64,000 bases of DNA, from positions 186,001 to 250,000 of the forward strand of contig NZ_NESH01000001.1 of assembly GCF_003063355.1 (NCBI RefSeq), read 5' to 3'. Position 1 is the stretch's first letter. Each line of letters starts with the position of its first letter. Both the position numbers and the translations under genes were made by a program. This document shows, in pieces, positions 1 to 6,532 of the stretch. The notes under the pieces were generated by a model. That model ran no database searches. It had not been told where the DNA came from and saw only the letters and a program-made list of their open reading frames with translations. The DNA comes from Limnohabitans sp. Bal53 (GTDB taxonomy: Bacteria; Pseudomonadota; Gammaproteobacteria; Burkholderiales; Burkholderiaceae_C).

Positions 1-428
1 CGACCTACGCCAACAAGAAGAATCGCAAGTACCGCTATTACGTCTCGAAATCAGAGGCCAGGTTTGGTGCCGAAAGCAAGACCTACTCGCGCCTGCCTGC
101 CGACGCAGTCGAGGCCGCCACTGTGGCCCAGATCAAAACCGTGCTCTCAAGCCCGGAATCTGTGACAGGCGTCTGCCAGTTCATCCGAAACAACGGTGCA
201 GCCGTGCGCGAGGACATGGCGGTGATGGCCATGCGTCAACTGAGCAGTGTCTGGGAGCAACTCTACCCAGCTGAACAGCACCGCATCGTGAATTTGATGA
301 TCGAGCGTGTGGACATCGTACCCGGTGGCCTGAAAGTTAAATGGCGAGAGCTGGGCTGGCGAGCCTTGATCGAAGAGTTTGCACCGGACAGCATTGGCGC
401 TGAATTGGTTGAGATGGAGGCAGTATGA
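1..428 (+). CDS. Large serine recombinase, C-terminal part (5' end outside window)
   Basis: The frame is open from base 3 to a TGA at 426-428, so only about 141 C-terminal residues are present. The visible part begins with a basic, Tyr-rich stretch (KKNRKYRYYVSK) like the end of the zinc beta-ribbon of large serine recombinases. A helical, partly coiled-coil tail follows. The catalytic N-terminal resolvase domain, with its nucleophilic serine, would lie upstream of the window. Such enzymes integrate and excise phages and genomic islands. The stop overlaps the start of the next gene by 4 bp (ATGA), so the two are probably translationally coupled. Family assignment rests on the tail only; the mobile-element context supports it. 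Confidence 0.7.
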   Translation, partial: TYANKKNRKYRYYVSKSEARFGAESKTYSRLPADAVEAATVAQIKTVLSSPESVTGVCQFIRNNGAAVREDMAVMAMRQLSSVWEQLYPAEQHRIVNLMIERVDIVPGGLKVKWRELGWRALIEEFAPDSIGAELVEMEAV

Positions 429-799
429 AATCCAGCGAGCCAACCGACCAGACCACCTTTGTGCCGCTGAATTTGAAGCGACGAGCGGGCAGATTAATCA
501 CAAACACAGGCGCTCCTGCTCACGACGTCAATATCCTTAACGTCGTCGCTCGTGGGCTCTTTTGGCAGGACCTGCTAGACACCGGCGTGTACGCCAGTGG
601 GTCCGACATTGCCAAGGTTGAGGGCGTCACACCATCGACGGTGAACCGGCTGGTGCGGATGGGACTGCTGGCCCCTGACCTGATTGAAGAACTGATGGCC
701 GGCGTTCAGCCCAGAGGTCTGACGGCACATTGGCTGATCCGAAACCGCATCCCCAGCCTCTGGAGCGAGCAGAGAGCACTTTTTGAAAAATTTCGATAG
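425..799 (+). CDS. Small recombinase-associated HTH-like protein (copy 1)
   Basis: 124 aa, starting inside the stop codon of the recombinase. I do not recognise a named family. Residues about 40-95 contain a W-Q-x-LL-x-x-G block, then a helix-turn-helix-like stretch (SDIAKVEGVTPSTVNRLVRM) and a short helix ending LAPDLIEELMAG. The same order of conserved positions recurs in the next gene, so the two look like diverged paralogues. The arrangement resembles the HTH part of KorB/ParB-type DNA-binding proteins. A role as accessory or directionality factor for the recombinase is inference from position only. Confidence 0.65.
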   Translation: MKSSEPTDQTTFVPLNLKRRAGRLITNTGAPAHDVNILNVVARGLFWQDLLDTGVYASGSDIAKVEGVTPSTVNRLVRMGLLAPDLIEELMAGVQPRGLTAHWLIRNRIPSLWSEQRALFEKFR

Positions 800-807
800 G
801 AGCGAGC

Positions 808-1287
808 ATGGGCAAGAAAGACCTTGGCAAAGTGATCGGGACCCCGGTGACATTTCAGATTCCGAGTCCGGCCGGCGGCGTTCAGATGGAGACCTACATC
901 CCCTGGACACTCGTAAAACGGGGCGTGCGACGCAAAGTGATCACGCCATTCGACACACACATCGAGTTCATCGACGAGGCGGCTCGAGAACGCCGGCAAC
1001 GTGAACTGGAGCAACCCAGTCCGTTGCTGCGGGCCTTGGGTTTGGCACATCACTGGCAACAGTTACTTGAAGACGGTCGATTCGCCTCGCTGACAGAGAT
1101 TGCTGCAGCCGAGGAAATGAACCTAAGTCAGGCCAGCCGAATTGCCAAGCTGGCCTACCTGGACCCCAAGATCATCCATGCCAGCCTTCGGCCCGACAGC
1201 AAGATGGCTCTGGAGCATTTCATTCGCGGCGGTGGCCTGCCTACCGAATGGACGGCTCAGCATGCGAGGCTGGATCCGTGCCAATAG
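808..1287 (+). CDS. Small recombinase-associated HTH-like protein (copy 2)
   Basis: 159 aa, 8 bp after copy 1, with an AGGAGCGAGC ribosome site before the ATG at 808. Residues about 70-130 align by eye with copy 1: W-Q-QLLEDG, then TEIAAAEEMNLSQASRIAKL as the HTH-like segment, then LDPKIIHASL. It has an extra N-terminal region of about 60 residues containing PWTLVKRGVRRKVITP, rich in basic residues. Recombinase, copy 1 and copy 2 form one tight transcription unit. Function is unknown; DNA binding is likely from the HTH pattern. It converges on the AlpA-like gene on the opposite strand. Confidence 0.65.
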   Translation: MGKKDLGKVIGTPVTFQIPSPAGGVQMETYIPWTLVKRGVRRKVITPFDTHIEFIDEAARERRQRELEQPSPLLRALGLAHHWQQLLEDGRFASLTEIAAAEEMNLSQASRIAKLAYLDPKIIHASLRPDSKMALEHFIRGGGLPTEWTAQHARLDPCQ

Positions 1288-1356
1288 GCGAGGTTTTCAC
1301 AATCGTCACATCGATGCCAACCTCTGCCCCTGGCCACCAAGAGGCAGATTTAGCCA

Positions 1357-1584
1357 TCACAGACCATCGGGCCTATGGCTGGGTTCAGTGAAAGAGCGCT
1401 GTCGAGTTGAGGCTTGGAGAGCCTGTGCCTCGAAAGCCAGGATGTCACTGTCCCGGTATCGAACCTTGCCGCGGAGTTTCATAAAAACCGGTCCAATGCC
1501 CTCATAGCGCCAACGCTCCAGAGTTGATTCACTGACCTGCCAGCGCTTGGCCAGCTCGTTTTGGGAGATGCATTGTCCGTCCAT
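1357..1584 (-). CDS. AlpA/excisionase-like HTH regulator
   Basis: 75 aa. The start at 1584 is chosen because GGAAGGA lies 7 nt upstream; a longer frame to 1647 lacks a ribosome site. Residues about 6-50 form a winged HTH of the MerR/AlpA/excisionase type: SQNELAKRWQVSESTLERWR as the HTH, followed by GPVFMKLRGKVRYRDSDI, the usual wing and helix ending before the tail. Small proteins of this kind act as excisionases or as activators of integrase genes in prophages and islands. It is encoded convergently to the recombinase operon. Target and partner cannot be told from the sequence. Confidence 0.7.
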   Translation of the reverse strand: MDGQCISQNELAKRWQVSESTLERWRYEGIGPVFMKLRGKVRYRDSDILAFEAQALQASTRQRSFTEPSHRPDGL

Positions 1585-1713
1585 TTTGGTGTCCTTCCGC
1601 AGGTGTTGCCAGGTCTCCATGAACGCGCTGTTTGCCATGAAAGCCAAGCATGGCTCGCACGATAGTCACCAATTTGTTCTTCGTACAACGCATCGGCTGC
1701 CGCCGACCAAACC

Positions 1714-1965
1714 CTAGTCGTACCCCATCTTCAACTCTTGCGCCTGCGCCGCGAGCTCATCAAGTGCCTGCAGCCGTCGAGGATCAACCCGTTGCCTCTG
1801 CTCGTAAACTTGGGCTCGCTGTTGCAGCGCCAATAGGTGCCCGTCTTGAGTTTCATGCGTAACGGCTGCAGACAACGTACGAATCGTCTCCAGTACATGC
1901 TTGTACTCGGCGTCCGACCGAATTGGCATGACATCTTCGGTGCGATAAACCTTAGCAATACTCAT
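1714..1965 (-). CDS. Small protein resembling the N-terminal part of HigA (COG5499) antitoxins, without HTH
   Basis: 83 aa, or 71 aa if the internal ATG at 1929 is used. From that ATG the sequence (MPIRSDAEYKHVLETIRTL, then DGHLLALQQRAQVYEQR) follows the pattern of the first about 55 residues of HigA/COG5499 antitoxins, which usually continue into an HTH_3 DNA-binding domain. Here the protein stops after about 25 further residues, with no HTH. It lies 22 bp downstream of the 229-aa gene on the same strand, as a probable operon. It could be an antitoxin that lost its DNA-binding domain, a stand-alone neutralising domain, or a chance resemblance; I compared patterns from memory only. Confidence 0.55.
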   Translation of the reverse strand: MSIAKVYRTEDVMPIRSDAEYKHVLETIRTLSAAVTHETQDGHLLALQQRAQVYEQRQRVDPRRLQALDELAAQAQELKMGYD

Positions 1966-1987
1966 GGCTCAAGGATGTTGTGCGTGT

Positions 1988-2677
1988 TCAAGACAACGGT
2001 TTCGGCCACTGGCCCGGATCGGCCATGGCGTTCGACTCTATGTGCCAGTTTTCCAACTCGTCATAACGGTATGAAATAGGGCTGGGATTGGCATAGGCCA
2101 CCTCGACGGCAAGAAACCGTAGGATAAATGCGTTGACGGCCTCGATGGTCAAGTAAGGAACATCGAGCGTGACATGCAGTCCGATGCCAAATCGGTAGTC
2201 ATGATGCAGCGTCCAGCCTTCGTGGACTTTGATCGCACCGTCATTGGCGATGCGCGGAATTTGTCGCTCAACCCACTCCCTCCGAGTCAACCCATCCAAA
2301 GCATCAAAGCGTTTTTCCTCGGGGAGCGTCATCGCCCACAAGCCGGAGCTCGGATCCTTGACGGCATGGTCAAACAGACGGTGATCAACGGCGGAAACCA
2401 GCGCATACGATTGCTCATAGGCCAGCTCCCGCACCTGTTCCTTGTAGGCATTGCGCGTGGTATCGATCACGCAGTTATAAAACACCGGCGGTTTGCGGCC
2501 GAGGAAGAAGCAATCGATCCACCCGTTCTTACCGTGCAGATAGTCTTGGGTGGAGAAGAGGCCGCCGAGAATTCCAGCATGGCGTCGAATATTGTTTTTG
2601 ACGGAAATAAACGCCGCCTTGCGACGACCTCGAGACTGGGCGCAAAAGGGAATTCGTCGGGGGTGCTGGTGTTGCAT
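1988..2677 (-). CDS. Uncharacterised protein, operon partner of the HigA-like small protein
   Basis: 229 aa, no family recognised. The N-terminal about 30 residues are basic and may be non-coding, because there is no clear ribosome site at 2677. The body is soluble, without membrane segments. It has an aromatic-rich segment (GWIDCFFLGRKPPVFYNCVIDT) near residue 55 and a C-terminal half with several His and Trp residues (HEGWTLHHDYRFGIGLHV). It is the first gene of a two-gene unit with the small protein downstream. Position beside a recombinase and vapBC suggests accessory cargo. A toxin-like role would be speculation from gene order. Confidence 0.55.
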   Translation of the reverse strand: MQHQHPRRIPFCAQSRGRRKAAFISVKNNIRRHAGILGGLFSTQDYLHGKNGWIDCFFLGRKPPVFYNCVIDTTRNAYKEQVRELAYEQSYALVSAVDHRLFDHAVKDPSSGLWAMTLPEEKRFDALDGLTRREWVERQIPRIANDGAIKVHEGWTLHHDYRFGIGLHVTLDVPYLTIEAVNAFILRFLAVEVAYANPSPISYRYDELENWHIESNAMADPGQWPKPLS

Positions 2678-2714
2678 TGGGGTCAGTTGGTTTAGGCTGG
2701 ATTGATCACCTCTG

Positions 2715-3125
2715 TCAAGCGGTGTTCACCCAATTCTCAATTTCGAGCCCTGGCACACGTTCGAACTCCGCGACGTTGTTGGTGACCAGCACCAAGCCTT
2801 CGCTGCGGGCATGCCCCGCAATGTGCAGGTCATTCACCCCGATGGGTTGGCCGAGCTTTTCAAGGGCAGCGCGGATAGCGCCGTAGTGCTGGGCGGCCTT
2901 GGCACCGTAGGGCAGCACCTCCAGGCGGCTGCAAAAGTCCTCGACGGCCGCCAGGTTCTCACCGACGCGTTGGCTTTTCTCGGCGCCGTGCATCAATTCG
3001 GCCAGGGTGATTGACGAGATGGCCATTCGACTGGCGTTGGCGTTGAACGTGGAAAGCACCGCGAGCGGGCGGCGCTTCAACACGTAGATAACGATGTTGG
3101 TGTCGAGCAGGTAGCGCAACATCAA
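2715..3125 (-). CDS. vapC: VapC-type PIN-domain ribonuclease toxin
   Basis: 136 aa, the usual VapC length. The PIN-domain acidic residues are visible: Asp in YLLDTNIVIY near residue 8, Glu in LAELMHGAEKS near residue 43, Asp in GVNDLHIAGHA near residue 98, and the C-terminal TNNVAEFERVPGLEIENW typical of the FitB/VapC group that cleaves initiator tRNA. The family degrades RNA in a metal-dependent way and is held inactive by VapB. Its ATG overlaps the vapB stop by 4 bp, so the antitoxin is translated first. All catalytic residues are present, so it should be active. Confidence 0.92.
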   Translation of the reverse strand: MMLRYLLDTNIVIYVLKRRPLAVLSTFNANASRMAISSITLAELMHGAEKSQRVGENLAAVEDFCSRLEVLPYGAKAAQHYGAIRAALEKLGQPIGVNDLHIAGHARSEGLVLVTNNVAEFERVPGLEIENWVNTA

Positions 3126-3355
3126 AGGGCTTCCCGCTCTGGCTGATGCTGAGAGGCACGTTCAGGCAAAAAGTCATCACTCACACGCGGGCCGTCCAGA
3201 AAGAAGCTGTCCCAGGATTGACCGAGAGGCGCGATGATGCGCTCGTGCCCTTTGACGCGGATCTCGACTTTGTGGACGCCCTCGGGCAAACGGACGTCCA
3301 ACGGCAGGCGGACGGCTTGGGTGCGGTTGTTGACGAAGACGGTACCGATGGACAT
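3122..3355 (-). CDS. vapB: VapB-type antitoxin
   Basis: 77 aa. The N-terminal segment GTVFVNNRTQAVRLPLDVRLP is the swapped-hairpin AbrB/MazE-like DNA-binding fold of VapB antitoxins. The C-terminal acidic and flexible tail (about residues 45-77) would wrap the toxin. AAGGGG lies 8-9 nt before the ATG. VapB family proteins neutralise VapC and, with it, repress their own promoter. A matching inverted repeat overlaps the predicted -10 box just upstream. The antitoxin precedes the toxin and overlaps it by 4 bp. Confidence 0.9.
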   Translation of the reverse strand: MSIGTVFVNNRTQAVRLPLDVRLPEGVHKVEIRVKGHERIIAPLGQSWDSFFLDGPRVSDDFLPERASQHQPEREAL

Positions 3356-3375
3356 GCTGGACCCCTTGCACGTTA

Positions 3376-3394
3376 ATATACGGCGATTGTATAT
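3376..3394. promoter_or_regulatory. Candidate VapBC operator
   Basis: The inverted repeat ATATAC-N7-GTATAT has perfect 6-bp arms and lies 21-39 bp upstream of the vapB ATG. It covers the predicted -10 box of the vapBC promoter. Binding by a VapB-VapC complex would block transcription, as in other AbrB-fold antitoxin systems. Assignment is by position and symmetry. Confidence 0.6.
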
Positions 3395-3414
3395 AGCAAC
3401 GCCTGTGGAGTCAA
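3386..3414 (-). promoter_or_regulatory. vapBC promoter (sigma-70 type)
   Basis: Read on the minus strand: TTGACT (3414-3409), 17-bp spacer, TACAAT (3391-3386). Both boxes match the consensus at five of six positions with ideal spacing. The -10 box lies inside the inverted repeat described as operator. Confidence 0.65.
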
Positions 3415-3706
3415 GTTGACGGCTGACGGCGCCAAGATCCCTGTGGCCATGCGCAGGACACGTGTGCGAAGTCGATGTCTGGCAGCCGCGATTTCATCGC
3501 TCAGATCTGTGACGGGTAGAGCTTTGTTTTCGCAACCTGACCACTGCGACCCCTTGATTTTGCGAGGCCGTATGCATTGAACGCTCAAGAGCCCGGCAGA
3601 GAATAGAGACAGAAAACGGGGTTCTGGGCGCAGAAAACCGGGCTCCAGACGCAAGGCCGCTCAAGAGGAAAGTGCCTGGAACCGCGCCAATACTGGGGGA
3701 GCGGGC
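3415..3706. other. Intergenic stretch between vapBC and ssrA
   Basis: About 290 bp without a convincing gene. Short open frames on the minus strand here run into the tmRNA and have no ribosome site. An imperfect direct repeat (CAGAAAACGGGG and CAGAAAACCGGG) occurs near 3610-3645. This is where the accessory region meets the core genome. I see no copy of the tmRNA 3' end in it. Confidence 0.4.
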
Positions 3707-3740
3707 AAAAAAAATCCCAACTGATAAGAGTCGGGATTTT
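3707..3740 (-). terminator. Rho-independent terminator of ssrA
   Basis: Inverted repeat with 12-bp arms, 3711-3722 and 3729-3740 (one G-T pair), 6-nt loop. On the minus strand it is followed by a run of eight T. It begins 6 bp beyond the tmRNA CCA end. Confidence 0.85.
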
Positions 3741-3745
3741 GTGAA

Positions 3746-4134
3746 TGGTGGAGCTGGGGGGATTTGAACCCCCGTCCATAAGCCTTTTTCGTACAGTTCT
3801 ACATGTGTAGTCGTCTGATTTGAGTCTCGCCAAATGAACCGCGCAGCGACACGCTGAACACCCAGCCAGCACCCTTTTTTCTCACACCACCCCAAGGTAC
3901 CCGAGGTGATGCCAGCCCATATGTTTTACCTTGCAGCTAGGACTTTGAGGGGTTTAACCCCCTCATCACCCTAACCCAGCCTATCGGCCAACTGTTGCAA
4001 GGCTCACCGGATTAAGCGGCGAGTGCGAAACGTTCGTCGTTTGCAGTTAGTTTTTTTTCCGAAGATTAACGAGGATCAGAACCTCGACATGCCCTGCCAC
4101 GCGTCCGAACCCATGTCGAAACCAGTGCAGCCCC
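3746..4134 (-). ncRNA. ssrA: Transfer-messenger RNA (tmRNA)
   Basis: 389 nt. The 5' end GGGGCTG pairs over 7 bp with CAGCTCC preceding the encoded ACCA at the 3' end (3746-3749). The T-arm is seen as GGGGGTTCAAATCCCCC, and the 5' domain as TGGTTTCGACATGGG. The central reading frame at 4044-4012 gives the tag ANDERFALAA followed by TAA, a typical proteobacterial degradation tag. The molecule rescues stalled ribosomes with SmpB and marks the product for proteolysis. Its promoter overlaps the end of gph. tmRNA 3' ends are common integration sites, and accessory DNA lies on that side. Confidence 0.97.
4012..4044 (-). other. tmRNA tag-peptide reading frame
   Basis: Ten codons from GCA (4044-4042) to TAA (4014-4012) give ANDERFALAA. 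The terminal LAA is the ClpXP recognition end. The alanine before the resume codon is supplied by the charged tRNA-like domain. Confidence 0.93.
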
Positions 4135-4144
4135 TGAGGGACCT

Positions 4145-4171
4145 ATTTTAGGCGCTCTGGAGGAATTTCAA
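4145..4171 (-). promoter_or_regulatory. Candidate ssrA promoter
   Basis: On the minus strand: TTGAAA (4171-4166) and TAAAAT (4150-4145), 15-bp spacer, which is short. The -10 box includes the gph stop codon and lies 10 nt before the mature 5' end. Confidence 0.4.
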
Positions 4172-4813
4172 GAGGTCCATCGGAGAATCAATGTGCAAAT
4201 GGGCATTCCAGCGAGAAATATCGGTCTGTTGCCCCAAATAACCGTAGGTAGCGGCCACCGTGCCCATGCCTGCAGCCAGGCCTGCGACGATGTCGCGCTC
4301 GTCGTCGCCCACGTACACACAATGCGCCGGGTCAATCGACAAACGCCGGGCCGCCTCAAACAAAGGCTCAGGATGCGGTTTCGCGTGTGGCGTGGTGTTG
4401 CCGCTGACAATGGTGCCAGCGGTGGCAAACAGTTCAATGGCTGAAGTCAAAGGGTCGGTGAATCGGCTGGATTTGTTGGTCACCACACCCCAGGGCATGC
4501 CTTGGGCCACGAGGGAGTCGATCATGTCGACCACGCCATCAAAAATACGGGTGCGCTCGGTCATGCAGTTTTCGTAATTGACGAAAAACTCTTCTTTCAT
4601 GGCCTCGAAATCGGGATGCTCGGGCGTCATGCCAAAGGCGATGCCCAGCATGCCGCGCGCGCCGGCACCGGCCATGTGGCGGTAATGGTCCAGGGGCAAT
4701 GAGGGCAAGCCACGGTCGACCCGCATTTTGTCCGCCGCTGCACCCAAATCCGGGGCGCTGTCAATCAGTGTGCCATCCAGGTCAAACAAGACGGCTTTCG
4801 CGTTATGGAACAT
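4148..4813 (-). CDS. gph: Phosphoglycolate phosphatase (HAD superfamily)
   Basis: 221 aa. Start at 4813, 2 bp after the ubiG stop; longer frames run back into ubiG. HAD motif I is LFDLDGTLIDS (nucleophile Asp near residue 11), motif II is VVTNKS, the Lys motif is HAKPHPEP, and motif III/IV is VYVGDDERDI. The cap domain lies between motifs I and II. The family hydrolyses 2-phosphoglycolate formed during DNA 3'-end repair. The ubiG-gph pairing is common in proteobacteria and fits the assignment; other small phosphate esters remain possible substrates. Confidence 0.9.
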   Translation of the reverse strand: MFHNAKAVLFDLDGTLIDSAPDLGAAADKMRVDRGLPSLPLDHYRHMAGAGARGMLGIAFGMTPEHPDFEAMKEEFFVNYENCMTERTRIFDGVVDMIDSLVAQGMPWGVVTNKSSRFTDPLTSAIELFATAGTIVSGNTTPHAKPHPEPLFEAARRLSIDPAHCVYVGDDERDIVAGLAAGMGTVAATYGYLGQQTDISRWNAHLHIDSPMDLLKFLQSA

Positions 4814-4815
4814 GG

Positions 4816-5526
4816 TCAGGCTTTCCGGCAAGCGAGCAGATAGTTCACGCTGGTGTCTTGGCTCAGCCAATAACGCTTGGTGAAGGGGTTGTATTCCATG
4901 CCCTTGAAGCCCTGCGCGTCCAGCCCAGCTTCACGCGCCCAAGCAGTGAGTTCGCTGGGCTTGATGAGGCGGGCAAACTCATGCGTGCCTTTGGGCAAGA
5001 GTTTCAGAATGTATTCGGCCCCGACGATGGCAAACAGGAAGGATTTGGGATTGCGGTTGAGCGTGGAAAAGAACACCCAGCCACCGGGTTTGACCATTTG
5101 AGCGCAGGCTTTGACTACCGATGCGGGGTCGGGCACGTGCTCGAGCATCTCCATGCAAGTGACCACGTCAAATTGCGCGGGTTGCTCTGCGGCCAAGGTC
5201 TCGGCACTCACTTCACGGTATTGAACACCCTGAGTTCCAGCTTCGAGTGCATGAAGTTGGGCCACTTTGAGAGATTTGGTGGCCAGATCGATGCCCAGCA
5301 CCTTGGCGCCTTTGCGCGCCATGGCGTCGGCCAAGATGCCACCGCCACAGCCCACATCGACCACATTCAGGCCCGTGAGCGGCACCAAGCCATGAATCCA
5401 CTCCAGACGTAAAGGATTGATTTGGTGAAGAGGGTGGAATTCACTTTCAGGGTCCCACCAGCGGTGAGCCAAGTCAGAGAACTTGGCCAGTTCGGCCGGA
5501 TCGACGTTGGATGTGCTTGTATTCAT
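4816..5526 (-). CDS. ubiG: Ubiquinone biosynthesis O-methyltransferase UbiG
   Basis: 236 aa from the ATG at 5526; the frame extends upstream but the conserved start is MNTSTSNVDPAELAKFSDLA. The class I SAM-binding motif VDVGCGGGILADAMA is near residues 50-65, with the acidic GIDLATKS after it and CMEMLEHVPDP as motif II. UbiG methylates the two hydroxyl oxygens of the ubiquinone head group. The FSDLAHRWWDPESEFHPLHQ N-terminus is diagnostic for UbiG. It forms an operon with gph. Confidence 0.95.
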   Translation of the reverse strand: MNTSTSNVDPAELAKFSDLAHRWWDPESEFHPLHQINPLRLEWIHGLVPLTGLNVVDVGCGGGILADAMARKGAKVLGIDLATKSLKVAQLHALEAGTQGVQYREVSAETLAAEQPAQFDVVTCMEMLEHVPDPASVVKACAQMVKPGGWVFFSTLNRNPKSFLFAIVGAEYILKLLPKGTHEFARLIKPSELTAWAREAGLDAQGFKGMEYNPFTKRYWLSQDTSVNYLLACRKA

Positions 5527-5572
5527 GGGCTCTGATTGTCGTTGAACAGGCCTCCACCCTCTACAACAGACG

Positions 5573-5599
5573 AAAAAAAGCCCCACTGCTGGGGCTTTT
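5573..5599 (-). terminator. Rho-independent terminator of the OmpA-family gene
   Basis: AAAAGCCCC-N6-GGGGCTTTT, followed on the minus strand by T residues. It lies 19 bp past the OmpA-family stop and separates that gene from ubiG. Confidence 0.8.
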
Positions 5600-5617
5600 G
5601 CTGTGATCCAAGAAGGA

Positions 5618-6301
5618 TTACTTGTTGGGGCGTGTACCCACAACTTCGATTTCAACGCGGCGGTTCTTAGAACGGCCAGCTGCTGTCTTGTTGTCAGCCA
5701 CTGGCTGCTTCTCGCCTTTGCCTTCGGTGTAGACGCGGTTCTTTTCGATGCCCTTGGACACCAAATAAGCCTTCACAGCGTCAGCACGCTTGACCGACAG
5801 CTTCTGGTTGTAAGCGTCAGAACCCACGGAGTCGGTGTGACCCACGGCAATGATGACTTCCAGGTTGATGCCTTTGACTTTGCCAACCAAGTCGTCGAGC
5901 TTGGCTTTGCCTTCGGCCTTCAGGACCGACTTGTCGAAGTCGAAGAAAGCGTCAGCGGCGTAAGTCACTTTGGTCGCTGCAGCTGGTGGAGGCTTAGGAG
6001 CAGCTGGCTTGACAGCAGGCGCGGGGGCTGCTGCTTTAGGAGCTGGTGCAGGTGCAGCCTTGGGGGCAGGGGCAGCCTTGGGGGCGGGGGCAGCAGCGGG
6101 CTTGGCAACGATGGCGCCATCGCAACCTTTAGCAGCAGTGGCTGGTGTCCAGCTGGCATCACGCCAGCACAGTTCATTCGTACCGTTTTTCCAGACCAAG
6201 TCGCCTGCGCCATTGCGCCAGTTGTCAATGGTTTGTGCGCCAGCAGCCGAAGCGAGGGCTGCGGAGGCCAACAACATCGCCACTTTGTTCAGTTTTTTCA
6301 T
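5618..6301 (-). CDS. ompA: OmpA-family outer membrane/peptidoglycan-binding protein
   Basis: 227 aa. Start at 6301 with AGGAAG 6-7 nt upstream. A signal peptide (MKKLNKVAMLLASAALASAAGAQ) is cleaved near residue 23. A short conserved domain follows with two Cys (GTNELCWRDASWTPATAAKGCDG). Next comes a Pro/Ala/Lys linker of near-identical APAPKA units (residues about 67-100). The C-terminal OmpA domain (about 110-225) has FFDFDKSVLKAEGK, the peptidoglycan-binding VGHTDSVGSDAYNQKLSVKRADAV, and NRRVEIEV. The family anchors the outer membrane to peptidoglycan. It lacks the eight-strand barrel of E. coli OmpA. Confidence 0.9.
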   Translation of the reverse strand: MKKLNKVAMLLASAALASAAGAQTIDNWRNGAGDLVWKNGTNELCWRDASWTPATAAKGCDGAIVAKPAAAPAPKAAPAPKAAPAPAPKAAAPAPAVKPAAPKPPPAAATKVTYAADAFFDFDKSVLKAEGKAKLDDLVGKVKGINLEVIIAVGHTDSVGSDAYNQKLSVKRADAVKAYLVSKGIEKNRVYTEGKGEKQPVADNKTAAGRSKNRRVEIEVVGTRPNK

Positions 6302-6352
6302 GGTCTTCCTCTTGAGGGTAAAGCCGCAGACGGGCTGCGAAAAAATGACGCT

Positions 6353-6371
6353 GCGGATGACCGTCATCCGC
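6353..6371 (-). promoter_or_regulatory. Hairpin in the 5' leader of the OmpA-family gene
   Basis: Perfect 9-bp inverted repeat GCGGATGAC/GTCATCCGC around one central base, 52-70 nt upstream of the start codon. It would form an 8-bp stem with a 3-nt loop in the transcript. Leader hairpins stabilise ompA mRNA in E. coli; the same role here is inference. Confidence 0.45.
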
Positions 6372-6532
6372 TGCGTTGCGTTTTATTGTGCCATAGACAG
6401 TCATGGGCTCAGTCAAATGCCTGACAGACTGCATAAGGTGAACACAATTGGGTGACAAATGTTGCATGGACGCGACAACCGCTTGCACCTAAAATGGATG
6501 GTTTCCACCGCGCCATTTTTGCCTCTATATAT

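Noticed and set aside
3746..3800. tRNA gene at the start of the ssrA region
   Set aside because: The T-arm and CCA belong to the tRNA-like end of tmRNA; there is no anticodon arm.
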